Below are positions 1 to 10,626 of a stretch of DNA of 64,000 nucleotides, piece by piece; position 1 is the stretch's first letter, and every line of letters starts with the position of its first letter. The DNA is taken from contig JBBHKE010001626.1 in assembly GCA_037447655.1 (NCBI GenBank), positions 124,001-188,000 on the forward strand, written 5' to 3'. The DNA is from Zygnema cylindricum (lineage: Eukaryota; Streptophyta; Zygnematophyceae; Zygnematales; Zygnemataceae). The translations under genes were made by a program, and so were the position numbers. The notes below the pieces were generated by a model. The model saw only the letters and a program-made list of their open reading frames with translations. It ran no database searches and was not told the DNA's origin.

Positions 1-1807
1 ACGAGGGCACGTTTTGAGGAATTCAACAACGACCTTTTCAGGAAACTCATGGGTCCTGTGAAGAAAGCAATGGATGACGCTAAATTGTCAAAAAAAAGAG
101 ATTCACAAGATTGTGCTTGTCGGTTGAAGAACTCAGGTTGTAAATGGATTGGAACTCTTAGGGGGGAAATTTTGAAGGTCACGTGTGTTTTCTTACTCAG
201 TGTGGATTGTGACGAATTGAAACCCTTACAAGTCTTTTTTTTTGGGTGGTATAGGATCCCCAAAGTTCAACAGCTGGGAGATATTTGAATCCCAAAGTTC
301 AACAGCTGTTGAAGGACTGTTTTGACAGAAAGGACTGTTTTGACAAAAGGGAACCAAGCAAGGGTGTGAACCTGGACGAAGCAGTTGCCAATGGTGCGGA
401 AGTCTAGCGTGGAACTTTCAGTGGAGAAAAAAATGAACTCGAAGGTGAGTCCCCTTTGTTTACTGTTGGGAAAAGGCTCCTCGCCAAAATTGAGGCCATT
501 CAGTGTTTCACATTCACAGGTCTGTGACAATGTTTGATGGAGTGACTCCTTCGGTGCTTTTCCCTAAACTGTGTAGTATTTGGTTTTTGATGGAGCTCTT
601 TTTGGTCCTTGCAAGTATTATTTAAATCAATGTCACTCCACTTACCTTGGGTATTGAGACTGTTAGTGGAGTGATGACTAAGCTTATCGTGGAACAGAAG
701 TATTCCCACAAAGAAGTCCAAAACATTTATAAGGTATCATGACCAACAGACGACAGTTTCTTCAGTTACAACTCTTAAATTGGAATTTCACCAGTTGTTG
801 GAGAATTCGCTATTCGGTTAGAACATTTTTACTTCGATTTTTTACCTTTAATGATGTTGTTAGAATGTTGGTAGTGTTGAGTGTCATTCTATAATCATAT
901 TTGTGCAGATGAACATAATTTTATTTCTATTATAATAAAAAAGAATTTCGTTTATGGAGTCTTTGAGCAATTGTTTTTAATATGTATGGAAGCTTTCTAA
1001 GTAACATGCTTTGGCATGAAAACTTTTACCATAGCATTTTCCCTTTTCTTTTAGGTATTTGAAGGAGAGAGGAGTATAATCAAGGACTGCCATGAGCTTA
1101 GAAAGTTTGATTTGAATGGCATACATACAGCGGCTCGGTCGGCATTTTATAACCGTCAATCTTGTCTTCTATGTCAGCTTGTTTGTTAAATAACCTTGAT
1201 GCTTAAACTTTAGAGCCTATATGTTTTAGTCGGTACGTAAGAGAATAACGCGGACTAGAAATGTTTGATTTTTTTACTTTTGCTACATTTGTTTTTTCCA
1301 GCAGTGGTTTGCCTCAAATTGAGGTCACATTTGAGGTCGACGTCAACGCTATTTTGAATGCGAAGGCTGAGTATAAGGGTATGGGTAAGGCTAAGAAGAT
1401 TACCATCACAAATGACAATGGCCGGCTCACCCAAGTTGAAATTGATATAATGGTGATGGAGGCTGAGAAATTTGCCGAGGAGGACAAAAACACAAAAGAA
1501 AGTATAGGAGCCCGGAATTCTCTAGACACATATGTATATAACATGAAAAATCAAGTAGAGGATAAGGAAAAATTGGCTGAATAATTGGAGCACGAAGACA
1601 AAGAGGCTATATCCATAGCTGTTAAAGAGGCGATAAAATGTATTGATAAGAATTGGTCGGCTGAGAAAAAGCAAGCACTATGAACAGAAGTTGAAAGAGT
1701 TGGAGGGCATCTGTAATCCCATTTTTAGGAAAGTATACCAAAAATTTGGAGGTCCTTCTTCAGAAAGAACCTCAAAGGATGAACGAGATGATCAGAAGGA
1801 ATTGTGA
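1..1807 (+). pseudogene. BiP-like Hsp70 (ER lumenal chaperone) pseudogene, 5' end outside window
   Basis: Translated pieces follow the BiP order: end of the ATPase domain at 1-120 ([15 protein letters not shown], then [10 protein letters not shown]), RIPKVQQL near 253-275, KGVNLDEAVANGAEV near 360-405, LTLGIETVSGVMTKL near 640-685, VFEGERS near 1057-1080, then the substrate-binding domain from 1309 ([30 protein letters not shown]) to a stop at 1805-1807. Intron-like gaps end in pyrimidine-AG at about 1054 and 1308, so this derives from a genomic gene, not a processed copy. Breaks: an insertion of about 120 bp inside the VGGSTR region, tandem duplications (256-275/289-308 and 312-328/330-346), in-frame stops including TAA at 1582, and frameshifts. 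The last four residues read QKEL where plant BiP has HDEL. A Copia LTR begins 39 bp after the stop. Family identity is clear; non-function is inferred from the breaks. Confidence 0.88.
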
Positions 1808-1846
1808 GAGGCCTAGTGGGAGTCTCAAATCTCTAGATTGAAATTA

Positions 1847-2674
1847 TGTGTGCTCTATAGCTACGCGAATCTACAGATCCACTAAGCTCTCTATGATAAA
1901 ATCAAGTTTTTTAATATAACAAACCACCTGTGCCACCTAGGCACTCACTCAGATCGAATACACCACAGTATAGTCCCAACTTCCTTGCATCGATAGCAAA
2001 AAGAATCAGTGAATTTGTCCCCTTGGACATCAAATTATCCTTTGCCAAAGTTTGGTTTTTATATAGGATCTCTCTCGGAGAGAGGCGGCTACCTCCTAAT
2101 TTGCTTTAGTCATAAACCCTTTTCTAAACCCCCTACTAATATTGTATTACACCAATCAAAACACTATCTAGTACAAGAAGATACATGTGCCTCTCCACTT
2201 CTTGCACGGCCACATTACGGCATGTCCATCCCGCTGACACCTGTCGGCCCCATACCATCACAGGCTTCCTCCGATGTCCGCTTTCCAATGATCTCGCTCT
2301 ACCTGTCTTCTGGTGTCACATCATCCATAAACCGCCAAGTAATCAATTCGCACCGTCGGTTTTTTTGTGCACTCTCCAATTGATTCGTTGAATAGATCGT
2401 TCAAAATAACCGTCGTTTAGTTTCTTTCCGTATGTATACGATGTTTTACTATTTCTATGTATACATGTTTGTAATGCCAATTAAATGGTTTAATGGCACT
2501 AATATCAGTTTAATATATTATTGAACTTATATGCTTTCAACGATCTTCTACGACTTACCGTTTAGAGCTGATGGCACGCCTCGCTCTACCGGTACTAGGT
2601 TCAAATCCTACCGGTTTCACCTTTTTGGTAGAGTGACTTTCGTCACTCTTCCTTCTTTCCTGCCTTCCCAGGCA
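1847..2674 (-). repeat. 3' LTR of Copia copy 1
   Basis: Similar to 9380-10324 and 15653-16521, and in part to 7394-7827. Read on the minus strand it starts TGCCTGGG and ends GAGCACACA, giving TG..CA termini. Just inside it, a purine-rich stretch read on the minus strand (GAGAGAGATAGAG, about 2681-2695) fits a polypurine tract. The LTR contains a tRNA-like block and a hairpin on the plus strand. Confidence 0.8.
2551..2649 (+). other. tRNA-like Pol III box pair plus hairpin inside the LTR
   Basis: On the plus strand, antisense to the retroelement, TTTAGAGCTGATGGC (A-box-like) is followed about 38 bp later by GGTTCAAATCC (a good B box), then a T5 run at 2622-2626. Immediately after comes a perfect hairpin, AGAGTGAC-TTTC-GTCACTCT (2630-2649). 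ACCGGTA..TACCGGT flanks the B box as an inverted repeat. The full cloverleaf does not fold cleanly, so this is a tRNA relic or tRNA-like promoter, not a tRNA gene. Confidence 0.45.
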
Positions 2675-3004
2675 ACCATGGCTCTATCTCTCTCATAGAT
2701 CTTCAATGACTACGACAAGTGTGAGGACCTAAGAGAGAGAGCAAAGAGTAGCTGCCAAGGAGAAGAATAAAACTAATTTATTTCAACTTTCTTTTTATCT
2801 ATGAAAACTTAAAAGAAAAGATAGAGAAAATACTAACTTGAAAATTCACAAATGTAAGCACTCTCTCTATTTTCTAGTCTAATTTTTCTTTTAGTCCATA
2901 CTTCTCTCTATAGAAAACCAATTTTGGAGTTGAAATTGGCTAAGTAATCATATTAGCCACCATTTCCCCATTTGGTTTGTATTCTAAATTGATGATTTTA
3001 TCTT

Positions 3005-5500
3005 CTACTTTTTTTCTTCAAAGCTAAGTCTGACATCCACATGTTTTGCGTTAAAGTGATGCTTTGGATTGGCTGCAATTGCAATTCTAGCTTGGTTATC
3101 ACAAAAAATCTTTTGAACCCCATTCTTTATAAAACAAAGTTCTTGCAATAGAGACTTCACCCAAATCAATTCCTTTACAGCTGAAAAGAAAGCCATATAC
3201 TCAGCCACCATGGTGGACTGAGCTACGGCCTTCTGTTGTTTGCTGCTCAACAGCAAACACCCTCCCCAACATACAACACATATCCAGAGGTACACCTTCT
3301 CATACGAGCATCACCATAACTGGCATCACTCTAAGTGGTGATGTCAGTATTCCCTCTCCCCAAGTTCAACCACAAGTCTCTAGTACCAACTAGATATATA
3401 AGCACCTTCTTAGCTACTTCCCAATCCATCTTTCTTAGATCATTTAAACTTCTACTTAGCACACCTACTGCTGCAGCAATGTCTAGCCTTATACAGTTCA
3501 TAAATTATATTAGGTTCCCTACTATTTTCCTATATGGAATAGCTCTTATAAATTCTCTCTCTTTTGGTCCCATCTTATCATCAAAAATCATACTCCCCCA
3601 TTTGTACTTCCTTCATTCCCTTTCTTCAAATCCATTAGAGTTGAGCAACTATTGGCCTTGTCCTTTCGGAATTTTTCATGCATGATTCCAATGGCCTCTT
3701 TTTGAGTTAATCTGATTACTCTTTACCATCTATCCCTTTCCATATTAATTCCTAAAATGTACTTTGCCTCTCGCAGATCTTTCATATCAAATCAGCCTCT
3801 CATATCCTCCTTTAACTTATTTAGCTTTTTAATTGATTTCCTGAATACAAGTAAGTCACCAACATAAATGGCAATGAAAATTATATCTTTCTCGTCCTCA
3901 AATAACTATATGGAATGGTCAAGGCTGATTATTACGTATCCGAATCCGGTAAGAAACTCGTCAGTTTCTTATGCCACTAACGGGGAGCTTGCTGTGGTCC
4001 GTACAAAGATTTGATCAGCTTGCAGACCTTTCTCTCCTCTCCTGCTTCCACGATCCTTCCGGATGTCTCATGAATATCTCTTTTTCTAGTTCGCCGTGCA
4101 AAAATGTTGTTTTAATACCATCTGGTGCACCTCCATATCTTCTATTTTTTCTAGACTAAGGAGTATCCTCACTAAAGGGAATCTAACTACAAGAGCAATA
4201 CAATGCTTGGTTACTTTGCTATTCATCTGTCATTCTTGGGTCCTTTTACTAGTTTTTCTTCCTCCTTTAAAATATTTTGATGGAATTAAAGGCAGTCTTA
4301 GATTCCTTGAAGGTTGTTTTTCTTCTCCCATGTCCTTCGAGTGATCATCTGATTTTGTTTCCTCCTCTTCAATCAATTTTGGTAAACCATCTTCTTTTGA
4401 AGAGAGTTATTTTTCATTGAGGATATTTTTTGTCCTAGGTTTGATCTGTTGTTCATGACTTCTGTCGATCAGATTTGAATCGGACAAAGTTTCCGGTTTA
4501 ATTCTAACTTTCGCAGTTTTGGTATATTTGAAGGGATCTACTGACTTCCCTTCATCCATGACAACTAAGTGTTTGACCATAATTGTATCATTTTTCTTCA
4601 AGTCATACACTCCATACCATTTTACATCCTCCCCATATCCTAGTAAAGATCCCAATTTTTCCTTGGCATCTAGCTTCGAATCTGACTTATCTCTGTTCAG
4701 GGTATACACCTGACTACAAAACACCTTTAAGTTGGATAGAGTTGTTTGGTGCTTATCCATCTTTTAGACGATGTCATCCTTTTTGTAGTTGAAGTGAGGG
4801 TTCGATGCCTCTTCCCAGAAGCGTTTACCTATCTTCTTGTTAGTTAACATACTTTTGGCTTTATCCCCAAGTGTTTTGTTCAGTCTTTCTACAAATCCAT
4901 GCGTTTCAGGATTGTGTGGAAATGTGTTTTGGTGTTGTATGCCCTCATCTTTCAAGAAATCTTCAAATTGGTTAGCTTTGTACCCCCCCCCCATTATCAC
5001 ATCTTATCCTCTTTATAGAGGTTCCATGCAGTTTTTCACTCCGTATTTTGTTTTCCTTAAAGTATAGGGCAGCCTCACACTTAGATCTGATAAAGTAAAC
5101 TTTGGAGAATTTTGACCAATTGTCAGTTGTAGCAAGGATGTACCTTCCCCCTTAAACAAAGGAACTCTGGCTAGACCCCAAAAATCTGTGTGAATTAAAT
5201 CTAGGACCTTCTCTCCTTTAAAGGTGACAGTCTTTGGAAATGGAAGTTTATGCATTTTACCTTGGGCACATCGACTGCAATCATCCATATCTCATTATCC
5301 TCAAACTTTAGCCCATCAACTATCCATTTAACTTTCATTTCCCCTCAGTCTACCTATATGCACATGCACCAACCTCTTATGCCCCATCATCATGTTATTT
5401 ACATCTGAGTAGTAAACATTTTTCTTTTCATTACTCAAGTTAAGACGGAACATTCCTTGACTTCCCTTATCTGTTGTGAAATATATATGATCATCGTGAC
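3005..5500 (-). pseudogene. Copia pol remnants, copy 1 (integrase, RT, RNase H)
   Basis: Read on the minus strand: pre-integrase (MFRLNLSNEKKNVYY, near 5455-5400), integrase zinc/core pieces (HTDFWGLARV near 5190; QFEDFLKDEGIQHQNTFPH near 4970-4915; FVERLNKTLG), a linker ending near 4410, RT, and RNase H at 3295-3005 (QKAVAQST, AEYMA, CDNQARIAIAANP). About 270 bp of RT present in copy 2 (near 11836-12103) are missing here at about 4195. The RT catalytic box reads YVGD at 3855-3866, where Copia elements normally have YVDD. Many stops separate the pieces. The region would make the enzymes that copy and insert the element; no complete protein can be encoded. Confidence 0.88.
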
Positions 5501-5993
5501 TACACCGTGAATCGCTATGAGCGTAATGAAACAATTAGCGTTATTTACGCTATTTGGGAATGTCGTTTTTTGTGGAAATAATTTATATTCTAATTTTTCA
5601 TATACTCTTATTTGTAAACTGCTTTGTAAACATTTTCGGTGCAATATATTCCACACTAAAATATGTGCATGTACGAAATTGTTCAAATCGTACGTCGTCA
5701 CGTTGTTTTGACATCCGCGTATACCAGAAAATATTTACGCAATTACATGTTAGCGCGACTACGGGACATATTTTTATTGTACTTATCTACTTGAAAAAGT
5801 GCAATAAAGTACGGCTCTGACCGTACACCACACTATTTATAATGACACTGTATTAGAGTCATAAATCCTATTTAACGGGCTACCTCAAATAACGTGAATA
5901 AACATTTAGAATGTTTAATTCGATTTAAAAATTTGCTAGAAAAAATAGGGTACCTCAATTAGTGTTCAACACGCTAATAACGATTCACAGGTA
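5501..5993 (+). mobile_element. MITE-A copy nested in Copia copy 1
   Basis: The left end is TACACCGTGAATCGCTATGAG and the right end CTAATAACGATTCACAGGTA (a degraded CGGTGTA). The Copia homology resumes directly on both sides. The body contains a GTACGG..CCGTAC internal palindrome and matches 13727-14240 and 48520-49058. Confidence 0.82.
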
Positions 5994-7393
5994 GCTATCA
6001 ATGTTTTTTCCTAATGCTATTGTCAAATCCCCATAGTTATGAGATTTTTGTTCAACTTTGGAATGAAAAGAACATCAGAGATAGTGACTATGGAAGTTCC
6101 GCCTTCCACTAAGACCTTCAGATCTACTCACCCTATAGACGTAGTGGTTACTATCCTCCTATCCCCATGCTTTATTTCTTGTTTATTAATTCTGGTGATC
6201 CATTTCTTATCCTTAAACATGTGCATAGATGCTCTTGTGTCTATGATCCAACTTTTTTGCGAATGCTCCTTCATTCCCCCAAAGGCACACTTTTGCTTTA
6301 GAGAAATATCCTGCTTCTCTTTCTTCTCGAGCTTTTCATTGAAGAGTAGATTTCCATCGTCCTCATCCTAATCCTCCTCTTCACCACTGACATGTGTAGC
6401 CTCCAAGGATTTCTTCTTTCCCCTCCAAATCCACTGGTTTGTCTACCTTTCATTCTAAGTTTTGTTAGCTTTGTGCACTCTGCCATGAAGTGTGCCGATT
6501 TCTTACAGAAATAACAAATCTTTTTTGTCATCTTTCTTGGTGTGTCGAACCGATTCTCCCTTCCTCCTCCGAAGGTGCTATAAGGTTTCTTTGAATCCTT
6601 GCCCTTTTAATCTGATCTTGCAGCCAAAGCTTCCCAGTCTTTCCTCCCCTCTGGATTCCTATTATATTCTCTTGAACTAAAATTATCTTTACAACTGAAT
6701 TCCATATCCAACGGTGGTCTAGCATCTCCTATACTTGATTCACTATGTTCTCATAATCGTCCAGGAGCTTTATCGAAGAGTGTGCACCTTCTCCTTCTAG
6801 AAATCCACCGTGCTTGCAATTTGTTACTCCATGAATAACCCTGCAAGGTCATTAAAAAAATCAAGCATACTTCCCCTTTGTAAACATATGCCTAGATTTT
6901 TTGTCCTGCTAACTTTTGTTGTTGAATTTTTGCACTCTTGTACACATCCACAAGAGTTGTCCACAAATCGGCTGCCATGGCCACATTGATATGTGGGATA
7001 GCGATAGCTTGAGTAAGGTGTCGGAGAATGAGATTGATGGCCACCATGTCGTTGTAATAACAATGTTCGCCTTTGTCTGAGTCAATCTTCTGTTGAATCA
7101 AATCCTGTGCTAGGTGGTGTAGCTTTCTCCTTTCATTTCTCCTTGCCACTAACGAGCACGATGCTCTCTCCCTTGCCAACTTTTCTTCCTCAGTTTGCTT
7201 AGATCCTCCAGAAAATTTGACACCTCAAAATCCTGGGGGCATCCCAGATTTACTGATGGCCTCCTCACTCAACCTTTTAAAATGCCGACAACCGATTCTC
7301 ACATAATTCCCCTCTCATCATGATTTCCCAATAAATGAATCATAATCCGTTGAAAATGGGCACGCTAGAGGTTGAGCCCATAACCTAAAACTA
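5994..7393 (-). pseudogene. Copia gag and protease remnants, copy 1
   Basis: Read on the minus strand, gag starts near 7360 (PIFNG..FIYWEIM, typical Copia gag N-terminus) and runs through a UBN2-type region at 7179-6892 (AINLILRHLTQAIAIPHINV, DLWTTLVDVYKSAKIQQQKL). The nucleocapsid zinc knuckle at 6516-6475 reads CYFCKKSAHFMAEC, all four ligands kept. A protease-type segment follows (around 6300-6230: CAFGGMKEHS, then LDHRSI where a D-S-G box is expected), with frameshifts between. Gag would package the element's RNA; this copy cannot. The 5' leader and primer-binding site should lie at about 7360-7393, but I could not match a tRNA confidently. Confidence 0.82.
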
Positions 7394-7827
7394 GGTGTGC
7401 TCCAAAGCTACACGAATTTAGTAGATCCGCTAAGCTCTCTAAGATAAAATAGAGTTGCTTACTTTCACAGACCACATGTGCCACCCATGTGCCACTGAGG
7501 CACTCACTGACTCTGATCGAATAAACCACAATATAGTCTTGACTCCCTTAAGTCGATAGCAAAAAGAATGAGTGAATCTGCCCCCCTGGACATTAAATTA
7601 TCCTTGCCAAATTTTGGCTTTTATATTGGAGCTCTATCAGAGAGAGGCGGCTACCTCCTAATATGCCTAAGTCTTAAACACCTCTTTAAACCCCCCTACT
7701 ACTAGTGTACTACACAAATCAAAACACTGTGTAGTACAAGAAGATATAGGTGCAGTACAAGAAGTTATAGGTGTCGTTGTTTGTCTTGTACGGCCATAGT
7801 ATGTCATGGCTGTCCCACTGACACTTG
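7394..7827 (-). repeat. Truncated 5' LTR of Copia copy 1
   Basis: Matches the inner half of the other LTRs (GTGTGCTCC.., GGTAGCCGCCTCTCT on the minus strand) and stops near 7827 at CACTGACACTTG, where an unrelated retroelement fragment begins. The part carrying the tRNA-like block is lost. Confidence 0.75.
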
Positions 7828-8420
7828 TTGTTGTTCATAGCCCTTTTCAGCCATGAATGTACCCTCGGAAGCACCACAGACTACCCCAAAACAGCCTCCT
7901 TTGATTCCACTCAGAATTCTACAGAATAACCAAACCAAGCTGAAACTACTCAACCAGATATTTCCTAGGCCACTCAGTGTTCCCACCAATTTTCATAGAG
8001 CAATACCAAACCGAATAATCACAACACTCAGTCAAAGTTGCAGAAAAACAGCAACTTCACAATGAATCCCCAAGCAAATCAGACACACAATAGGTCTGCA
8101 AATTTGCCACAATATTTCCAACACAAGAAGGAACACACATGCAAAATTTCAGATAATTCTGCCAATAAAACCGAGAGCAATTCTTAGAGGAAAATACCAA
8201 AAATGACCTAAAACAGATTTTAGTCCAACACTTCCTTAGTCCAAAAAATGACTAAGTCCTACAAATATACACTGAGCTTCCTACTGACTGTACGGAGGCA
8301 TACCAGCCGTAAGTAACCTATCAACTACCTCTATTAATGTGAGTATACCCGAATCCTTCGTGATGTGTCATAAACATAATATCTACACTATTAAATAATA
8401 CACATAAGACAAAACAGTGT
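7828..8420 (-). mobile_element. LTR-plus-leader fragment of a second retroelement family (LTR-B)
   Basis: On the minus strand it resembles 26107-26955 (+) and 61870-62307 (-). All share GGTATGCCTC, then a stretch around AGGACTTAG, then T-rich leader sequence and an ATG. Here the ATG (near 7855) opens MAEKGYEQQQVSVG and is cut after about ten codons by the junction with the Copia LTR. No coding domain is present. Confidence 0.6.
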
Positions 8421-8465
8421 TGTAAATATATACAAACCTTACGAATTTAGTCAAACGAATCTGGG

Positions 8466-8475
8466 NNNNNNNNNN
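8466..8475. other. Assembly gap (10 N)
   Basis: Ten undetermined bases separate 8465 and 8476. The gap lies between the two BiP-Copia units, so their tandem order and true distance rest on scaffolding. Confidence 1.
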
Positions 8476-8825
8476 GTTAAGAGTAGTTAGGTAAGGTAGC
8501 GGAGAAATTGTTGTTACCTATATCGGAGGAACAGAAGTAAGAGGTTAAAAAGTCGGTTAAAAAAAAATAGGAGATGAACTAAAAAGTACAATATATATAC
8601 AAAGATCTCTTAAGGCCTGAGGATATGCAAAAAAACACAAAGACAGGAGGAGCTGTTTGAAGAATCGGAAGAAGTGGTAATATAGTTAAAGTAGAACCCA
8701 CTCTGCCGGTAATAGTAAACACTAACATTAGAAGAGTCGGAATGGGTATGGGAATATGAGTCGGAATCGTAAGTTTTATCGCAACTGCAACTGGAGTTTA
8801 CACTGGAGTTAAACTCCGTATGGTG
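8476..8825. other. Unassigned purine-rich stretch
   Basis: This segment contains repeated GGAAT/GTCGGAA words and no ORF or repeat I recognise. It does not resemble the intron before the equivalent BiP exon at 1309. Confidence 0.5.
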
Positions 8826-9340
8826 ACGACCTTTTTCCAGCAGTGGTATGCCTCAAATTGAGGTCACATTTGAGGTCAACGTCAACGCTATTTTGAATGC
8901 TAAGGCTGAGTATAAGGGTATGGGTAAGGCTGAGAAGATTACAATCACAAATGATAATGGCCGTCTCACCCAAGATGAAATTGATATAATGGTGAAGAAG
9001 GCTAAGAAGTTTGTCGAGGAGGACAGAAACACAAAAAAACGTATAGGAGTCCGGAATTCTCTAGAAACATATATATAACATGAAAAATCAAGTAGAGGAT
9101 AAAAAAAAATTGGCTGAAAAATTGGAGAATGAAGACAAGGAGGCTATATCCATTGTTGTTAAAGAGGCGATGGAATGGATTGATGAGAATTGGTCGGCTG
9201 AGAAAACACACTATAATGAGAAGCTGAGGGAGTTGGAGGGCATCGATAATCCCATTTTCAGGAAAGTATACCAAAAATTTTGAGGCCCTTCTTTTGAAAG
9301 AACCTCAAAGGATGAACAAGATGATCAGAAGGAATTGTGA
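8826..9340 (+). pseudogene. Second copy of the last BiP-like exon
   Basis: Homology to 1309-1807 begins at the same splice-acceptor-like TTTTTCCAG and runs to the stop at 9338-9340. It encodes the Hsp70 substrate-binding domain and lid ([51 protein letters not shown]). A one-base deletion near 9074 (YVYN region) shifts frame, and a TGA at 9281-9283 cuts the lid early. Past it, the tail again reads DDQKEL and stop. The lid is better preserved than in copy 1 (no internal stop at LAEKLE). No upstream BiP exons accompany it, so it cannot make a chaperone. The stop lies 39 bp from the next Copia LTR, exactly as in copy 1. Confidence 0.88.
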
Positions 9341-9379
9341 AAGGCCTAGTGGGAGTCTCAAGTTTCTAGATTGAAATTT

Positions 9380-10324
9380 TGTGTGCTCTCTAGCTACACG
9401 AATCTAGAGATCCACTAAGCTCTCTAGGATAAAATCAACTTGCTTCATTTAGCAAACCACATGTGCCCCCCAAACACTCACTTACTCTGATCGGATACAC
9501 CACAGTATAGTCCCAACTCCCCTACGTCGGTAGCAAAAAGAATCAGTGAATTTGTCCCCTTGGACATTAAATAATCCTTTGCCAAAGTTTGGTTTTTCTG
9601 TAGGAGCTCTCTCGGAGAGAGGCGGCTACCTCCTAATTTGCCTCGGTCTTAAACCCCCTACTACTAATGTATTACACCAATCAAAACACTATGTAGTACA
9701 AGAAGATGGAGGTGCCGATGTACTTCTTGCACGGCCATAGTACGGCATGGCCACTCTGCTGACACCTGCCGGCCCCAGACCATCACAAGCTTCCTCCGAT
9801 GTCCGCTTTCCAATGATCTTGATCTACTTGTCATCCAGTGTCACATCATCCATAAACCGCCAAGTGATCATTTCGCGCCGTCGGTTTTTTTGTGCGATGA
9901 TTAATTGATTCAATTAATAGATCGTTGTTTCTGTTCGTATGTATACAATGTTTTACTGTATCTATGTATACATGTCTGTAATGCTAGTTAAATGGTTTAA
10001 TGACACTATTATCAGTTTAATATGTTACTGAACTTATATGTTTTTAACGATCTTCTACGACTTACCGGTTAGAGCCGACGGCACGCCTCGCTCTACCGAT
10101 ACTAGGTTCAAGTCCTACCGGTTTCATCTTTTTGGTAGAGTGACTTTCGTCACTCTTCCTTCCTACATATCGGTACTAGGTTCAAGTCCTCCGGCATCTT
10201 TTTGGTAGAGTGACTTTCGTCACTCTTCCTTCCTACCTACCGGTACTAGGTTCAAGTCCTACCGATTTTATCTTTTTGGTAGAGTGACTTTCGTCACTCT
10301 TCCTTCCTACCTGCTTTCCCAGGC
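9380..10324 (-). repeat. 3' LTR of Copia copy 2
   Basis: TGTGTGCTC at the left and GGCA at 10321-10324 on the right give TG..CA ends on the minus strand. It is longer than the other LTRs mainly because a 70-74-bp block is present three times at 10096-10312. Confidence 0.8.
10062..10312 (+). repeat. Triplicated B-box/hairpin block in the LTR
   Basis: One A-box-like TTAGAGCCGACGG is followed by three tandem copies (periods 74 and 70 bp) of a block with GGTTCAAGTCC, a T-run (CTTTTTGG) and the hairpin AGAGTGAC-TTTC-GTCACTCT. GGTTCA occurs at about 10105, 10179 and 10249. The other LTRs have one copy. Confidence 0.75.
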
Positions 10325-10626
10325 AACCATGGCTCTATCTCTCTCATATATCTTCAATGACTACAACAAGTGTGAGGACCTAAGAGAGAGAGCAAATAGT
10401 AGCTGCCAAGGAGAATAATAAAACTAATTTTTTCAACTTACCTTTTATCTACGAAAACTTAAGAGAATAGATAGAGAAAATACTAACTTGAAAATTCACA
10501 AATTTCAAGACTCCCTCTATTTTCTAGTCTAATTTTTCTTTTAGTCCATACTTGTCTCTATAGAAAACTAATTTTGGAGTTGAAATTGGCTTAGTCATCA
10601 TATCAGCCACCATTTCCCCATTTGGT

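Larger units (their letters stand above)
1847..7827 (-). mobile_element. Ty1/Copia retrotransposon, copy 1 (degraded, 5' LTR truncated)
   Basis: Reading the minus strand: partial 5' LTR (7394-7827), gag, zinc knuckle, protease-like segment, a nested MITE, pre-integrase, integrase, reverse transcriptase, RNase H, then a 3' LTR (1847-2674). Integrase before RT is the Copia order. Every domain is broken by stops, frameshifts or deletions, so the element is dead. The outer part of the 5' LTR is replaced at about 7828 by an unrelated LTR/leader fragment. The element lies tail-to-tail with the BiP pseudogene and is closely related, domain by domain, to copy 2 at 9380-16521. Confidence 0.9.
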
